Positions 9,404 to 18,008 are shown, counted from the first letter of the stretch. The stretch is DNA of 64,000 nt from Natrinema amylolyticus_A (GCF_042678045.1 NZ_JBHUDI010000013.1:32077-96076), one strand, 5' to 3'. Program-made: numbers and translations. Notes: generated from the letters alone by a model not told the origin.

Positions 9404-9991
9404 TCAGAAGGACTGGCCACCGCCTTGTGACGACGGCATCTGGCCGCCCATACCCATCTGCTGTGACTGTCCCTGCTGTGCGACCTGCTGGCTCGCCTGT
9501 TGGATCGTCTGGGAGACCTGCTGGGCCTGCTGGATAACCTGCTGGACGCCCGGAGCCTGGGACTGCTGGAGTTGCTGTGTACTCTGCTGGAGTGCTTGTT
9601 GGGTGCACTGGCCGAACGTCTGTGCGAAGTCTGATTGCCGCAGGAGAAGGGTCTTCTGGAGGTGGATGATCTGGGTGAGGTCAGCCAGCATCCCGGAGGT
9701 GAACCGGTCGCCAGCCTTCATCGCCTGTCCGTGCGCCCACTCGGCGTCCGACTCGAGCTCCTCGAGCCGGTAAATGGCCTGCGAGACCTGCTGTGGGACG
9801 GCTTGGTCGAACGACTGGGGCTGCTGAGACTGCTGTCCAGTCTGTTGCTGTGGCTGCTGAGACTGCTGTCCGGTCTGTTGTTGTGGCTGCTGTTGATATT
9901 GCTGTCTGCTCCGTTGTGGCTGCTGCTGGCGTCCGGTTCGCTGTTGAGTTGGCTGTCCCATTTGCTGTTGCGGTGGCTGTTGGTGTGACAT
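9404..9991 (-). CDS. Gln-rich low-complexity protein with central helical domain
   Basis: A 195-residue protein. Residues 1-60 are almost only Q, P, S, G and T, including a repeated PQQQTGQQSQQ block. Residues 60-130 are an ordinary acidic helical domain (FDQAVPQQVSQAIYRLEEL through LIHLQKTLLL-like sequence). The rest is again Gln-rich and ends in Gly/Met-rich sequence. There is no signal peptide or membrane segment. Function unknown; the layout suggests a structured core with sticky, disordered tails. Confidence 0.7.
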   Translation of the reverse strand: MSHQQPPQQQMGQPTQQRTGRQQQPQRSRQQYQQQPQQQTGQQSQQPQQQTGQQSQQPQSFDQAVPQQVSQAIYRLEELESDAEWAHGQAMKAGDRFTSGMLADLTQIIHLQKTLLLRQSDFAQTFGQCTQQALQQSTQQLQQSQAPGVQQVIQQAQQVSQTIQQASQQVAQQGQSQQMGMGGQMPSSQGGGQSF

Positions 9992-10460
9992 GGTTCTCTG
10001 GACGGTATCCTACGAGGTCAGGGATTCAGCAGCGTGTTGCCTCGTAGGGTATTGCGACCAGTCCCGCCGTCTCAATAAATACCTGGGCTACTGTTTCTCC
10101 CACTCGATCTACTGTTTTTCCACTCGATTTCCTGGTATGCCTGTTCCTGTCCATTCAGGCTTCCTGCTCGAGACTACTGGCTCTTCAAGAGAGAGTTACC
10201 GGGCGTGTTCACACAGTATAGTACTATCACGCTAGATTACACCGCTGCTGACGGGATTCATCTGCGTCGACCGAAGAGACTCACTGACGCCTCGGATAAC
10301 GGCGGAAAAGACACGATTCCCCGATGTCGACAGTCGCTCTTCTGACTCTCGCGCTCGAGCGGTCAACTGTATCGAGGACGCAGATTCGAACGAACTGCAC
10401 GAGTTGTCGATACTACCTGGCATCTCTCGACCCAATATATGAGATTTGCTAACAGTGAGC
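9992..10460. other. Intergenic stretch without a convincing gene
   Basis: About 470 bases between the divergently placed Gln-rich protein gene and EF-1A. The open frames here (for example 10232-10462 minus) are short, basic or serine-rich and look like chance. I see no IS end or clear repeat. Confidence 0.4.
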
Positions 10461-10461
10461 A

Positions 10462-10502
10462 ATGGTTTAAGTGCCGTAACGCATAGCTTCCACTAGAGAG
10501 CT
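10462..10502 (+). promoter_or_regulatory. Promoter of the EF-1A gene
   Basis: A TATA-like GGTTTAAGT (about 10464-10472) lies some 35 bases upstream of the ATG at 10503, giving a short leader. This is the usual haloarchaeal spacing. It implies the gene is transcribed on its own. Confidence 0.45.
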
Positions 10503-11768
10503 ATGACCGACACTCCCCACCAGAACCTGGCCATCATCGGCCACGTTGACCACGGGAAGAGCACGCTGGTGGGTCGCCTCCTGTTCGAGACCGGTAGCGT
10601 CCCAGAACACATCATCGAACAGCACCGCAAAGAAGCCGAGGAGAAGGGCAAGGGCGGGTTCGAGTTCGCTTACGTGATGGACAATCTCGCCGAGGAACGC
10701 GAGCGCGGACTGACGATCGACATCGCCCATCAGGAGTTCACGACCGACACGTACGACTTCACCATCGTCGACTGTCCCGGCCACCGTGACTTCGTGAAGA
10801 ACATGATCACGGGTGCGTCCCAAGCCGACAACGCCGTCCTCGTCGTCGCCGCAGACGATGGCGTCGCACCCCAGACCCAGGAGCACGTCTTCCTGGCTCG
10901 CACGCTCGGGATCGACGAACTCATTGTCGGCATTAACAAGATGGATATCGTCGACTACGATGAGGACCGCTTCCGCGCCGTCGTCGAGGAAGTCAAACAG
11001 CTGTTCAACCAGGTCCGGTTCGATACTGAAGACGCCTCGTTCATCCCGATCTCGGCGTTCGAGGGCGACAACATCGCCGAGCCCTCGGACAATACACCGT
11101 GGTACAATGGGCGGACCCTCCTCGAGGCGCTGAACGACCTGCCGGCGCCCGAGCCACCGACGGACGCGCCACTGCGCCTCCCGATTCAGGACGTCTACAC
11201 CATCTCCGGGATTGGGACAGTGCCAGTCGGCCGGGTCGAGACCGGCGTCCTAAATACAGGCGACAGTGTCTCCTTCCGGCCCAGCGACGTAGGCGGCGAA
11301 GTGAAGACGATCGAGATGCACCACGAAGAGGTTCCCACGGCAGAACCCGGTGACAACGTCGGCTTCAACGTCCGCGGCATCGGCAAGGACGACATCCGCC
11401 GCGGTGACGTCTGTGGCCCCGCCGACGACCCGCCGAGCGTCGCCGAGACGTTCCAGGCCCAGATCGTCGTCATGCAACACCCAAGCGTGATCACTCCGGG
11501 CTACACACCGGTCTTCCACGCCCACACCGCACAGGTCGCGGGGACGATCGAGTCCCTCGACAAGAAGATGGATCCCTCGAGCGGCGAGGTCGCCGAGGAG
11601 AACCCCGATTATATCGAGGCGGGTGACGCTGCTGTGGTTACCGTCCGTCCGCAGAAACCGCTCAGCATCGAACCCTCAGACGAGATCCCCGAACTCGGGA
11701 GCTTCGCCATCCGCGATATGGGCCAGACCGTCGCCGCCGGGAAGGTCCTCGCAGTCAGCGAAAAGTAA
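10503..11768 (+). CDS. tuf: Translation elongation factor EF-1 alpha (aEF1A)
   Basis: A 421-residue GTPase that delivers aminoacyl-tRNA to the ribosome. All G motifs are present: GHVDHGKST (G1, about residues 13-21), the effector region with GLTIDIAH, DCPGH (G3, about 85-89), NKMD (G4, about 145-148) and the ISAF region (G5). Length is exactly that usual for haloarchaea. In haloarchaea the gene normally sits in the rpsL-rpsG-fusA operon before rpsJ; none of those is beside it here, so it is relocated or a second copy. Confidence 0.95.
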   Translation: MTDTPHQNLAIIGHVDHGKSTLVGRLLFETGSVPEHIIEQHRKEAEEKGKGGFEFAYVMDNLAEERERGLTIDIAHQEFTTDTYDFTIVDCPGHRDFVKNMITGASQADNAVLVVAADDGVAPQTQEHVFLARTLGIDELIVGINKMDIVDYDEDRFRAVVEEVKQLFNQVRFDTEDASFIPISAFEGDNIAEPSDNTPWYNGRTLLEALNDLPAPEPPTDAPLRLPIQDVYTISGIGTVPVGRVETGVLNTGDSVSFRPSDVGGEVKTIEMHHEEVPTAEPGDNVGFNVRGIGKDDIRRGDVCGPADDPPSVAETFQAQIVVMQHPSVITPGYTPVFHAHTAQVAGTIESLDKKMDPSSGEVAEENPDYIEAGDAAVVTVRPQKPLSIEPSDEIPELGSFAIRDMGQTVAAGKVLAVSEK

Positions 11769-11877
11769 CTGATGAGCAAGCACTGGTGCCATCGCGCCAC
11801 CGAAAATGACCAGGTCCGACCGGCTGGGACACGAGACCCAAACGTAGAGACACCGTCCATCGAGGCGAATACGAAGA

Positions 11878-12027
11878 ATGCACATGAGATGCGCCAACTG
11901 TGGTGACGCGGTCCCGGTCCGGCAGTACCACGTCTATCTGGCGACGGACGAGGTCGTCGAACTCTCGCTCTGTGAAGGCTGTCGCTACAAATTCGTCACC
12001 GCGGACTGGGTCACGGCCGTAGTCTGA
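11878..12027 (+). CDS. Small zinc-ribbon protein (49 aa)
   Basis: A short gene, ATG at 11878 and TGA at 12025, encoding MHMRCANCG then SLCEGC. The CxxC pair near the N-terminus and the CxxC pair about 28 residues later form a typical treble-clef or zinc-ribbon site. The composition is acidic haloarchaeal, and the frame is continuous in a region where other frames look random. Small zinc-finger proteins of this kind are frequent in haloarchaea; the role is unknown. It could alternatively start at the second Met. Confidence 0.6.
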   Translation: MHMRCANCGDAVPVRQYHVYLATDEVVELSLCEGCRYKFVTADWVTAVV

Positions 12028-12132
12028 TTCGGGAGCCTGCACGGGCGATCTCGAACACCGCTAAAAAGTGGTTGCCGGATCGGTCGACCCAGAAGCCAGC
12101 GCTACCGCCGTCGACCGTTTTCAATCGCAGAT

Positions 12133-12567
12133 TCAGGTGTGCTCGTATGGCGGGATTTCCGCTTCGACGAGCTCGCCGAGCAACTCGAGTTCTCGGCTGA
12201 GGAGCACGACGAAGTCGTCGAACGTGACGATTCCGGCGAGCTGTCCATTGTCATCAGTAGCAGGGATCCGGCGAACGTTCGAATCCGCCATCACACGGAT
12301 CACGTCGAAGATACCACTGTCCATCTCCACTGTGACGGGGCTGTCGCTCATCACGTCGGCAGCGGTCGCCGTCGTGGGATCTTCCCCATGGGCGACTGCT
12401 TCGATCGTGATATCGCGGTCCGTCACGATCCCGTGCGGTTGGCTGTCCTCAACGATTACAATGCTGCCGACGTTCTCGTCGTCCATCAACTCTGCCAGTT
12501 CGGTGAGAGAGGTCGTTGGAGACGCGCTCACGACCTCTTCGCGGACGATTGTCTTGATTTCTGGCAT
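12133..12567 (-). CDS. Two-CBS-domain protein
   Basis: A 144-residue protein starting MPEIKTIV, made of two CBS motifs in tandem (about residues 10-60 and 75-130). GIVTDRDITIEA and GIVTFDDFVVLL are the diagnostic ends of each repeat. Stand-alone CBS pairs bind adenine nucleotides such as AMP, ATP or SAM and act as energy or ligand sensors. No partner gene is adjacent. A longer start at 12582 is possible but MPEIK is the usual family opening. Confidence 0.85.
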   Translation of the reverse strand: MPEIKTIVREEVVSASPTTSLTELAELMDDENVGSIVIVEDSQPHGIVTDRDITIEAVAHGEDPTTATAADVMSDSPVTVEMDSGIFDVIRVMADSNVRRIPATDDNGQLAGIVTFDDFVVLLSRELELLGELVEAEIPPYEHT

Positions 12568-12655
12568 GGAAGATCGCCTCACCCATGTGCCGGTGGCCGT
12601 TCACCGGCACTACCCGGACCTTCGCTGTCCGGGGAAATAAACGTGGTATCGAACT

Positions 12656-12779
12656 ATAGTAGCCACTGAACGTCACTGCATACCCGCTCGTACGACGGAA
12701 GCGCGGTTCGGTGCGAGCGCCGTGAGCGAGCACCGTGGGTGATTCGATCGGTGTCTCACTCGTTTCAGTCGTTACTACA
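12656..12779. repeat. MITE-like palindromic repeat, family 1 (long copy)
   Basis: The left tip TATAGTAGCCACTGAACG matches the copy at 38652-38669. The right tip CGTTTCAGTCGTTACTA matches the right tips at 38716-38735 and, inverted, 24120. This copy is about 40 bases longer inside than the other two and still largely palindromic. Confidence 0.65.
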
Positions 12780-12852
12780 GGATCAGGAGATCGAGACTGG
12801 TCAGCGGTGGCACTGGGGTACTGTTAAGCACACCAATATCGAATGTGAACAT

Positions 12853-12993
12853 ATGGCATACGAACTCCACTGTGACACGTGTGAGTTGGACCAAACGTTC
12901 ACGGAGTGGGCCGATGCGAACTGGGCTGCAAGCAACCACGAGGAAGACAATCCGACCCACTGGGTGACCATTCTAGACACCCAGCCGGCCTGA
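12853..12993 (+). CDS. Small acidic CxxC protein (46 aa)
   Basis: ATG at 12853 encodes MAYELHCDTCELDQTF and ends THWVTILDTQPA. It has one CxxC plus a histidine, which could bind zinc. The open frame extends further upstream through the repeat, but the family-like acidic composition starts at this Met. The stop TGA (12991-12993) is also the tip of the next palindromic repeat, which begins TGATACGGACT. Function unknown. Confidence 0.6.
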   Translation: MAYELHCDTCELDQTFTEWADANWAASNHEEDNPTHWVTILDTQPA

Positions 12994-13075
12994 TACGGAC
13001 TCCTGTCAGGCAGTGCCGGTGCACTCGCATGACGGGTTGCGGGTGCGGCGGTAAATCGTTTCAGTTGTTACTACC
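12992..13075. repeat. MITE-like palindromic repeat, family 2 / family 1 hybrid
   Basis: The left tip is GATACGGACTCCTGTCAG as in family 2 (18009, 39991). An inner stem GTGCACTCGCA against TGCGGGTGCGGC follows. The right tip CGTTTCAGTTGTTACTA is that of family 1, so the copy looks recombinant. Its first bases provide the stop codon of the gene ending at 12993. Confidence 0.55.
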
Positions 13076-13429
13076 AGTACAGGTAGTGAGAAATCCGTGT
13101 TACTCTCTATCGTACATCATCCACTATATAATTAATAACCCTTAAATTTCCCAGTACTCTTATTAGGTGGGACGTTGCCATGGCAAGCGAGGACGAATGA
13201 TACTTCCGAGTGGGTCTCGGGACGGTGCTACTGACGTGACGACGCCACGACGGGCTCTTTCACGAGTGGCCGGCGTGACCGCAGGACAGTTCGCGGTCGC
13301 GCCGGCACCGACTGACAGGAGTCCGTAACGGCCATCCAGGGCCGCGATGGCCGGTTGACCGGTCGCTGCAGCGTGCTTTTCGAGGTAACAGTGACTCGGC
13401 AAGTGGCGTTCGTTCCGGAGAATCACACT
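13076..13429. other. Intergenic region before the SDR array
   Basis: About 350 bases. The first 80 are AT-rich (around 13100-13160) and may hold the promoter of the SDR operon. The rest is GC-rich with short inverted repeats such as GGCCATCCAGG/CCGCGATGGCC around 13330-13350. No gene is supported. Confidence 0.35.
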
Positions 13430-14251
13430 ATGCCAACGTACGACTTCGAGGGGAAGGTGGCTTTCGTCACTGGGGGTGCCCGCGGTCAGGGGCGGTCCCA
13501 CGCGGTACAGTATGCAAAACACGGTGCAGACGTCGTCGTCACGGACATCTGTGAGGACATCGAGACGAACCCGTACGAACTCGGGACGAGCGACGAACTC
13601 GCGGAGACCGCGAGTCTCGTCGAAGACGAGGGACAGAACGCGCTGGCCATCGAGATGGACGTCCGCAACGAGGACGAGGTAGAGGCTGCCGTCGACGACG
13701 CGATCGAGGAATTCGGTCGGATCGATATCCTGGCGAACAATGCGGGGATCTTCAACGCCGCCGAGCTGGTCGAGATGGACGAGCAAATGTGGGACGAGAT
13801 GATCGACACCAACCTCAAAGGTGTCTGGTTGTGTTCGAAACACGTCGGCAAGCACTTCGTCGAGCGCGGCGACGGCGGTAAGATCGTCTCGACCTCCTCG
13901 ACAGCAGGACTCGTCGGAGCGCTCGCGTCGGGCCACTACGTCGCGACGAAGTGGGGTGTCCGCGGCCTGACGAAGACGCTCGCCCTCGAGTTGGCCGAGT
14001 ACGACGTCAACGTCAACTGCGTCTGTCCGACCGGCGTCGAGACGCCGATGATCGCCGGCTACTCCGAGGCCTACGGCGAGGAGATGTTAGAGGAGATCGC
14101 AGAACTGACCGGCCCGTTCAACGTCTTCGGCGAGGGTGGGATGATCGACGCACAGGACATCAGCGAGGCGTACCTGTGGCTCTCGAGCGACGCCGCCCGC
14201 TACGTCACTGGAATCGAACTGCCGGTCGACGCCGGTATGACGGCGAAGTGA
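13430..14251 (+). CDS. SDR 1 of tandem array (mycofactocin-coupled type)
   Basis: A 273-residue short-chain dehydrogenase/reductase starting MPTYDFEGKVAFVTGG; the frame is open upstream but this Met matches all paralogues in the array. The cofactor motif TGGARGQG is at about residues 14-21, NNAG at about 102-105 and the catalytic Y-x3-K in HYVATKWG at about 163-167. The GQGRSHA stretch after the glycine motif, an inserted LGTSDELAET segment and the DVNVNCVCPTGV block resemble the mycofactocin-coupled SDR subfamily, whose members keep their NAD bound and need a redox carrier. It oxidises an unknown alcohol. Confidence 0.85.
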   Translation: MPTYDFEGKVAFVTGGARGQGRSHAVQYAKHGADVVVTDICEDIETNPYELGTSDELAETASLVEDEGQNALAIEMDVRNEDEVEAAVDDAIEEFGRIDILANNAGIFNAAELVEMDEQMWDEMIDTNLKGVWLCSKHVGKHFVERGDGGKIVSTSSTAGLVGALASGHYVATKWGVRGLTKTLALELAEYDVNVNCVCPTGVETPMIAGYSEAYGEEMLEEIAELTGPFNVFGEGGMIDAQDISEAYLWLSSDAARYVTGIELPVDAGMTAK

Positions 14252-14255
14252 TCCC

Positions 14256-15077
14256 ATGGTCGAATACGATTTCAGCGGCCAGGTGGCGTTCGTCACCGGG
14301 GCCGCACACGGCCAGGGGCAGTCACACGCACAGCACTACGCGAAACACGGCGCGGACGTCGTCGTCACCGACATCGCCGACGAAATGGCGACCGTCGAAT
14401 ACGACCTGGGGACGAGCGACGAACTCGCGGAGACCGCGAGTCTCGTCGAAGACGAGGGGCAAGACGCGTTGGCCCTCGAGCTGGACGTCCGCAACGAGGA
14501 CGAGGTCGAGGCCGCCGTCGAGGAGGCCATCGACGAGTTCGGCGGGATCGACATTCTGGCGAACAACGCCGGGATCGCCCACTTCGGCGACCTCGTCGAG
14601 ATGGACGAGCGCATGTGGAACGAGATGCTCGATACCAACCTCAAGGGTGTCTGGCTGTGCTCGAAACACGTTGGGAAACACTTCGTCGATCAGGGCCACG
14701 GCGGCAAGATCGTCTCGACGTCGTCGATCTACGGGCTCTCCGCCGGTCCTGGCTCGGGCCACTACATCGCAGCCAAACACGGCGTCGTCGGACTCACGAA
14801 GACGCTCGCCCTCGAGTTAGCCGACTACGACGTCAACGTCAACGCGGTCTGTCCGACCGGCGTCGATACGCCGATGATCTCGGGCGTGCTCGAGGCCTAC
14901 GGCGAGGAGGCACTGAACGAGGCCACCGACGTGACCGGCCCGTGGAATCTCTTCGACCACGACGCGATGATCGAGTCCAGAGACATCAGCGAGGCGTACA
15001 TGTGGCTCTCGAGCGACGCCGCCCGCTACGTCACCGGAATCGCACTGCCAGTCGACGCGGGAATGCTCGCGAAATAA
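14256..15077 (+). CDS. SDR 2 of tandem array
   Basis: A 273-residue paralogue of SDR 1, beginning four bases after it. It has TGAAHGQG at the cofactor site (His replaces Arg of SDR 1), NNAG, and the catalytic pair in HYIAAKHG. The segment TSDELAETASLVEDEGQ is identical to SDR 1, which points to recent duplication, while the substrate loop (about residues 190-235, NEATDVTGPWNLFDHDAM) differs. Co-transcribed with its neighbours by spacing. Confidence 0.85.
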   Translation: MVEYDFSGQVAFVTGAAHGQGQSHAQHYAKHGADVVVTDIADEMATVEYDLGTSDELAETASLVEDEGQDALALELDVRNEDEVEAAVEEAIDEFGGIDILANNAGIAHFGDLVEMDERMWNEMLDTNLKGVWLCSKHVGKHFVDQGHGGKIVSTSSIYGLSAGPGSGHYIAAKHGVVGLTKTLALELADYDVNVNAVCPTGVDTPMISGVLEAYGEEALNEATDVTGPWNLFDHDAMIESRDISEAYMWLSSDAARYVTGIALPVDAGMLAK

Positions 15078-15084
15078 GAGACCG

Positions 15085-15909
15085 ATGCCAGCATACGACT
15101 TCAGCGGTAAGGTGGTCTTTGTCACCGGTGCCGCACACGGACAGGGCGAATCGCACGCAGTACACTACGCGAAACACGGCGCAGACGTGGTCGCCGTCGA
15201 CGTCTGCCAGGATAAAGCGACGGTCGATTACCCCCTCGGGACGGACGACGAGCTCGAGGGCACCGCCGAGAAGGTCCGGGAACACGGCGGGGAAGTGCTG
15301 ACCGTCGAAGCCGATGTCTCGAGCGAAGCCGAGGTCGAAGCCGCCGTCGAGGAAGCCATCGACGAGTTCGGTGGGATCGACATCTTAGCGAACAACGCCG
15401 GCATCGAGTCGATGGCGGCCGCGACGAAGATGGACGAACGGATGTGGGACGAGTTGATCGACACCAACCTCAAAGGCGTCTGGTTGTGTTCGAAACACGT
15501 CGGCAAGCACTTCGTCGAGCGCGGCGACGGCGGCAAGATCGTCAACACCGCCTCAGTCTCCGGGATGACCGGCATCCCCACCGAAAACGCACACTACGTC
15601 GCCTCGAAATGGGGGGTTCGCGGCCTGACGAAGACGCTCGCCCTCGAACTCGCCGAGTACGACGTCAACGTCAACGCCGTCGCGCCCGGTGCGATCGACA
15701 CGCCGATGGTCGACGGGATGATCGAAGCCTACGGCGAGGAAGCACTCAGCGGCTCGGAAGAACTGGGCGGGCCGTTCAATATCTTCGACCCGGACGAGAT
15801 GCTCGAGTCCCGAGACATCACGGAGGCGTACCTGTGGCTCTCGAGCGACGCCGCTCGCTACGTCACTGGCATCACGCTGCCGGTCGACGCCGGCTTCACG
15901 GCGAAATAA
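15085..15909 (+). CDS. SDR 3 of tandem array
   Basis: A 274-residue paralogue, seven bases after SDR 2. The cofactor motif is TGAAHGQG, followed by NNAG and the catalytic HYVASKWG. It departs most from SDR 1 and 2 in the first half (DKATVDYPLGTDDELEGTAEKVREHGGE) and has AVAPGAIDTPM where the others have VCPTGVDTPM, so its specificity probably differs. Confidence 0.85.
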   Translation: MPAYDFSGKVVFVTGAAHGQGESHAVHYAKHGADVVAVDVCQDKATVDYPLGTDDELEGTAEKVREHGGEVLTVEADVSSEAEVEAAVEEAIDEFGGIDILANNAGIESMAAATKMDERMWDELIDTNLKGVWLCSKHVGKHFVERGDGGKIVNTASVSGMTGIPTENAHYVASKWGVRGLTKTLALELAEYDVNVNAVAPGAIDTPMVDGMIEAYGEEALSGSEELGGPFNIFDPDEMLESRDITEAYLWLSSDAARYVTGITLPVDAGFTAK

Positions 15910-15930
15910 TCTACGAGATACTGTCAAACC

Positions 15931-16755
15931 ATGCCAGAATACGATTTCAGCGGCCAGGTAGCGTTCGTCACCGGGGCCGCACACGGCCAGGGACGCTCAC
16001 ACGCACAGCACTACGCGAAACACGGTGCAGACGTCGTCGTCACTGACGTCGGCGGCGACGTCGAGTCGGTTCCCTACGAGCTCGGAACCACGGACGAACT
16101 CGAGGAGACAGCGGGTCTCGTCGAAGAAGAGGGGCAAGAGGCGCTCGCCCTCGAGATGGACGTCCGGTACGAAGACGAGGTCGAAGCCGCCGTCGAGGAG
16201 GCAGTCGACCACTTCGGCCGGATCGATATCCTCGCGAACAACGCGGGCATCGTCACCGTCGCGGATACGGTCGAGATGGACGAAGCACTCTGGGACGACC
16301 TGATCGACACCAACCTCAAAGGCGTCTGGCTCTGTGCCAAACACGTCGGCAAGCACTTCATCGAGCGCGGCGACGGCGGCAAGATCGTCTCGACGGCCTC
16401 AACGGCGGGGCTCGTCGGTACGCCAGGGATCTCTCACTACGTCGCCGCGAAACACGGCGTCATCGGGCTGACCAAGACGCTGGCACTCGAACTCGCCGAG
16501 TACGACATCAACGCCAACGCGGTCTGTCCGACCGTCGTCGATACACCGATGGTCTCGGGGATGTCCGAAGCCTACGGCGAGGAAGTCCTCGGCGAGATGG
16601 GGGAGATGGCTGGACCGTTCAACGTTTTCGACACCGAAGACCCCGCGATCGAGGCCCGAGACATCACGGAAGCGTACATGTGGCTCTCGAGCGACGCCGC
16701 CCGCTACGTCACCGGAATCGCACTGCCGGTCGACGCAGGGTTCACCGCGAAGTAA
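15931..16755 (+). CDS. SDR 4 of tandem array
   Basis: A 274-residue paralogue separated from SDR 3 by 21 bases. It has TGAAHGQG, NNAG and the catalytic HYVAAKHG. The C-terminal substrate loop carries one extra residue (FNVFDTEDPAIEARD). It is closest in its first 30 residues to SDR 2, suggesting duplication or gene conversion within the array. Confidence 0.85.
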   Translation: MPEYDFSGQVAFVTGAAHGQGRSHAQHYAKHGADVVVTDVGGDVESVPYELGTTDELEETAGLVEEEGQEALALEMDVRYEDEVEAAVEEAVDHFGRIDILANNAGIVTVADTVEMDEALWDDLIDTNLKGVWLCAKHVGKHFIERGDGGKIVSTASTAGLVGTPGISHYVAAKHGVIGLTKTLALELAEYDINANAVCPTVVDTPMVSGMSEAYGEEVLGEMGEMAGPFNVFDTEDPAIEARDITEAYMWLSSDAARYVTGIALPVDAGFTAK

Positions 16756-16757
16756 CG

Positions 16758-17063
16758 CTACTCCCAGGGAAGCTTCGGGTTTTCTTCGCTCCAGAACGAC
16801 GCGAGCACGGCTGCAAGCGCGACGCCGGATGCGAACGCCGTCGCGAGCGAGACGCCGTCGATCGCGTCCCGATACTGCCACGCGAGTCCACCAGCGACGG
16901 CAGCGTTCGTGCTCCCCCAGAGGACGTTACAGAGGGCACTCGAGTCCGATCCGAACGGCGTCATGTGACGCTGACCGGTGATCCCACGGACGAAATGCGG
17001 AATCGCGTTCGTGCCGAACAGTCCGACGAGGGCGAAAACCGCCAGTTTCCGCGAGCGAACCAT
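16758..17063 (-). CDS. Small membrane protein inside the SDR array
   Basis: About 101 residues from MVRSRKLAV, with two or three hydrophobic segments (residues 4-20, 45-60, 68-88). It contains GTNAIPHFVRGITG, a conserved-looking loop, and ends ENPKLPWE. It is encoded opposite to the SDR genes and fills the gap between SDR 4 and SDR 5. Function unknown. Confidence 0.65.
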   Translation of the reverse strand: MVRSRKLAVFALVGLFGTNAIPHFVRGITGQRHMTPFGSDSSALCNVLWGSTNAAVAGGLAWQYRDAIDGVSLATAFASGVALAAVLASFWSEENPKLPWE

Positions 17064-17183
17064 GCGACTGTCCACCACGGCGTCTGGAAAGTACCTGTCG
17101 CCAATCCCGGTCGGAGACAGGTCCCATCGTATCCGGTCGGCCCGTCGAAAGCTAATTCACCCTTGTTGACGAATGACGAGGAG

Positions 17184-18002
17184 ATGCCGACGTACGACTT
17201 CGACGACGTGGTCGTGCTCGTCACCGGCGCGGGCCGAGGACAGGGGCGCTCGCACGCGGTCCGCTTCGCCGACCACGGCGCGGACGTGGTCGCTCTCGAC
17301 GTCACCGCAGACCTCGAGACGGTCGCGTACTCGCTTTCGACGCCCGCCGACCTCGCGGAGACGGTCCGGCAGGTCGAGGCCGTCGGCGGTCGCGCCCTCG
17401 AAGTGACAGCCGACGTCCGCGAGGAGTCACAGGTCGAATCGGCGGTCGCGGACGCCATCGCGGCGTTCGGACGAATCGACGTCCTCGTGACCAACGCCGG
17501 GGTCTGGCACTCGCGGGACCTCCTCGCGCTCGAGGCGGCAATGTGGGACGAGACCCTCGAAACGAACCTCAAAGGCGCGTGGCTCTGTGCGAAACACGTC
17601 GGGCAGCACTTCCGCGAGCGCGGCGAGGGCGGCCGAATCGTCACCGTCGCTTCGACGGCCGGCCTGGTCGGCGCACGCGGGTCGGGCCACTACGCCGCCG
17701 CGAAACACGGCGTCGTCGGCCTGACGAAGACGCTGGCGCTCGAGCTCGCCGACGACGACGTCACCGTCAACTGCGTCTGCCCGACCGGCGTCGACACGCC
17801 GATGATCGATGGAGTCTTAACACAGGTCGGCACCGAGCCGTTCGAACGGCTCTCGGACGTCGCCGGCCCGATGAACGTCATCGACGGCGGCTTGATCGAT
17901 CCCGCGGACGTAAGCAAGGCCTGCCTGTGGCTTGCAAGCGACGCCGCCCGCTCCGTCACTGGGGCGGTCGTCCCCGTCGACGCCGGGATGACCGCGAAGT
18001 AA
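17184..18002 (+). CDS. SDR 5 of tandem array (diverged)
   Basis: A 272-residue paralogue starting MPTYDFDDVVVLVTGAG; the frame is open for 500 bases upstream but that part is the reverse of the membrane protein gene. The cofactor motif is TGAGRGQG. The usual NNAG is TNAG here. The catalytic pair is in HYAAAKHG. It is more GC-rich and less acidic than SDR 1-4, so it separated earlier. A family 2 palindromic repeat follows the stop. Confidence 0.85.
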   Translation: MPTYDFDDVVVLVTGAGRGQGRSHAVRFADHGADVVALDVTADLETVAYSLSTPADLAETVRQVEAVGGRALEVTADVREESQVESAVADAIAAFGRIDVLVTNAGVWHSRDLLALEAAMWDETLETNLKGAWLCAKHVGQHFRERGEGGRIVTVASTAGLVGARGSGHYAAAKHGVVGLTKTLALELADDDVTVNCVCPTGVDTPMIDGVLTQVGTEPFERLSDVAGPMNVIDGGLIDPADVSKACLWLASDAARSVTGAVVPVDAGMTAK

Positions 18003-18008
18003 GCGCGG

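Noticed and set aside
16680..17183. Upstream extension of SDR 5 to 16680
   Set aside because: The extension overlaps the end of SDR 4 and the whole opposite-strand membrane protein gene, and lacks SDR similarity; all paralogues start at the MP(T/A/E)YDF methionine.
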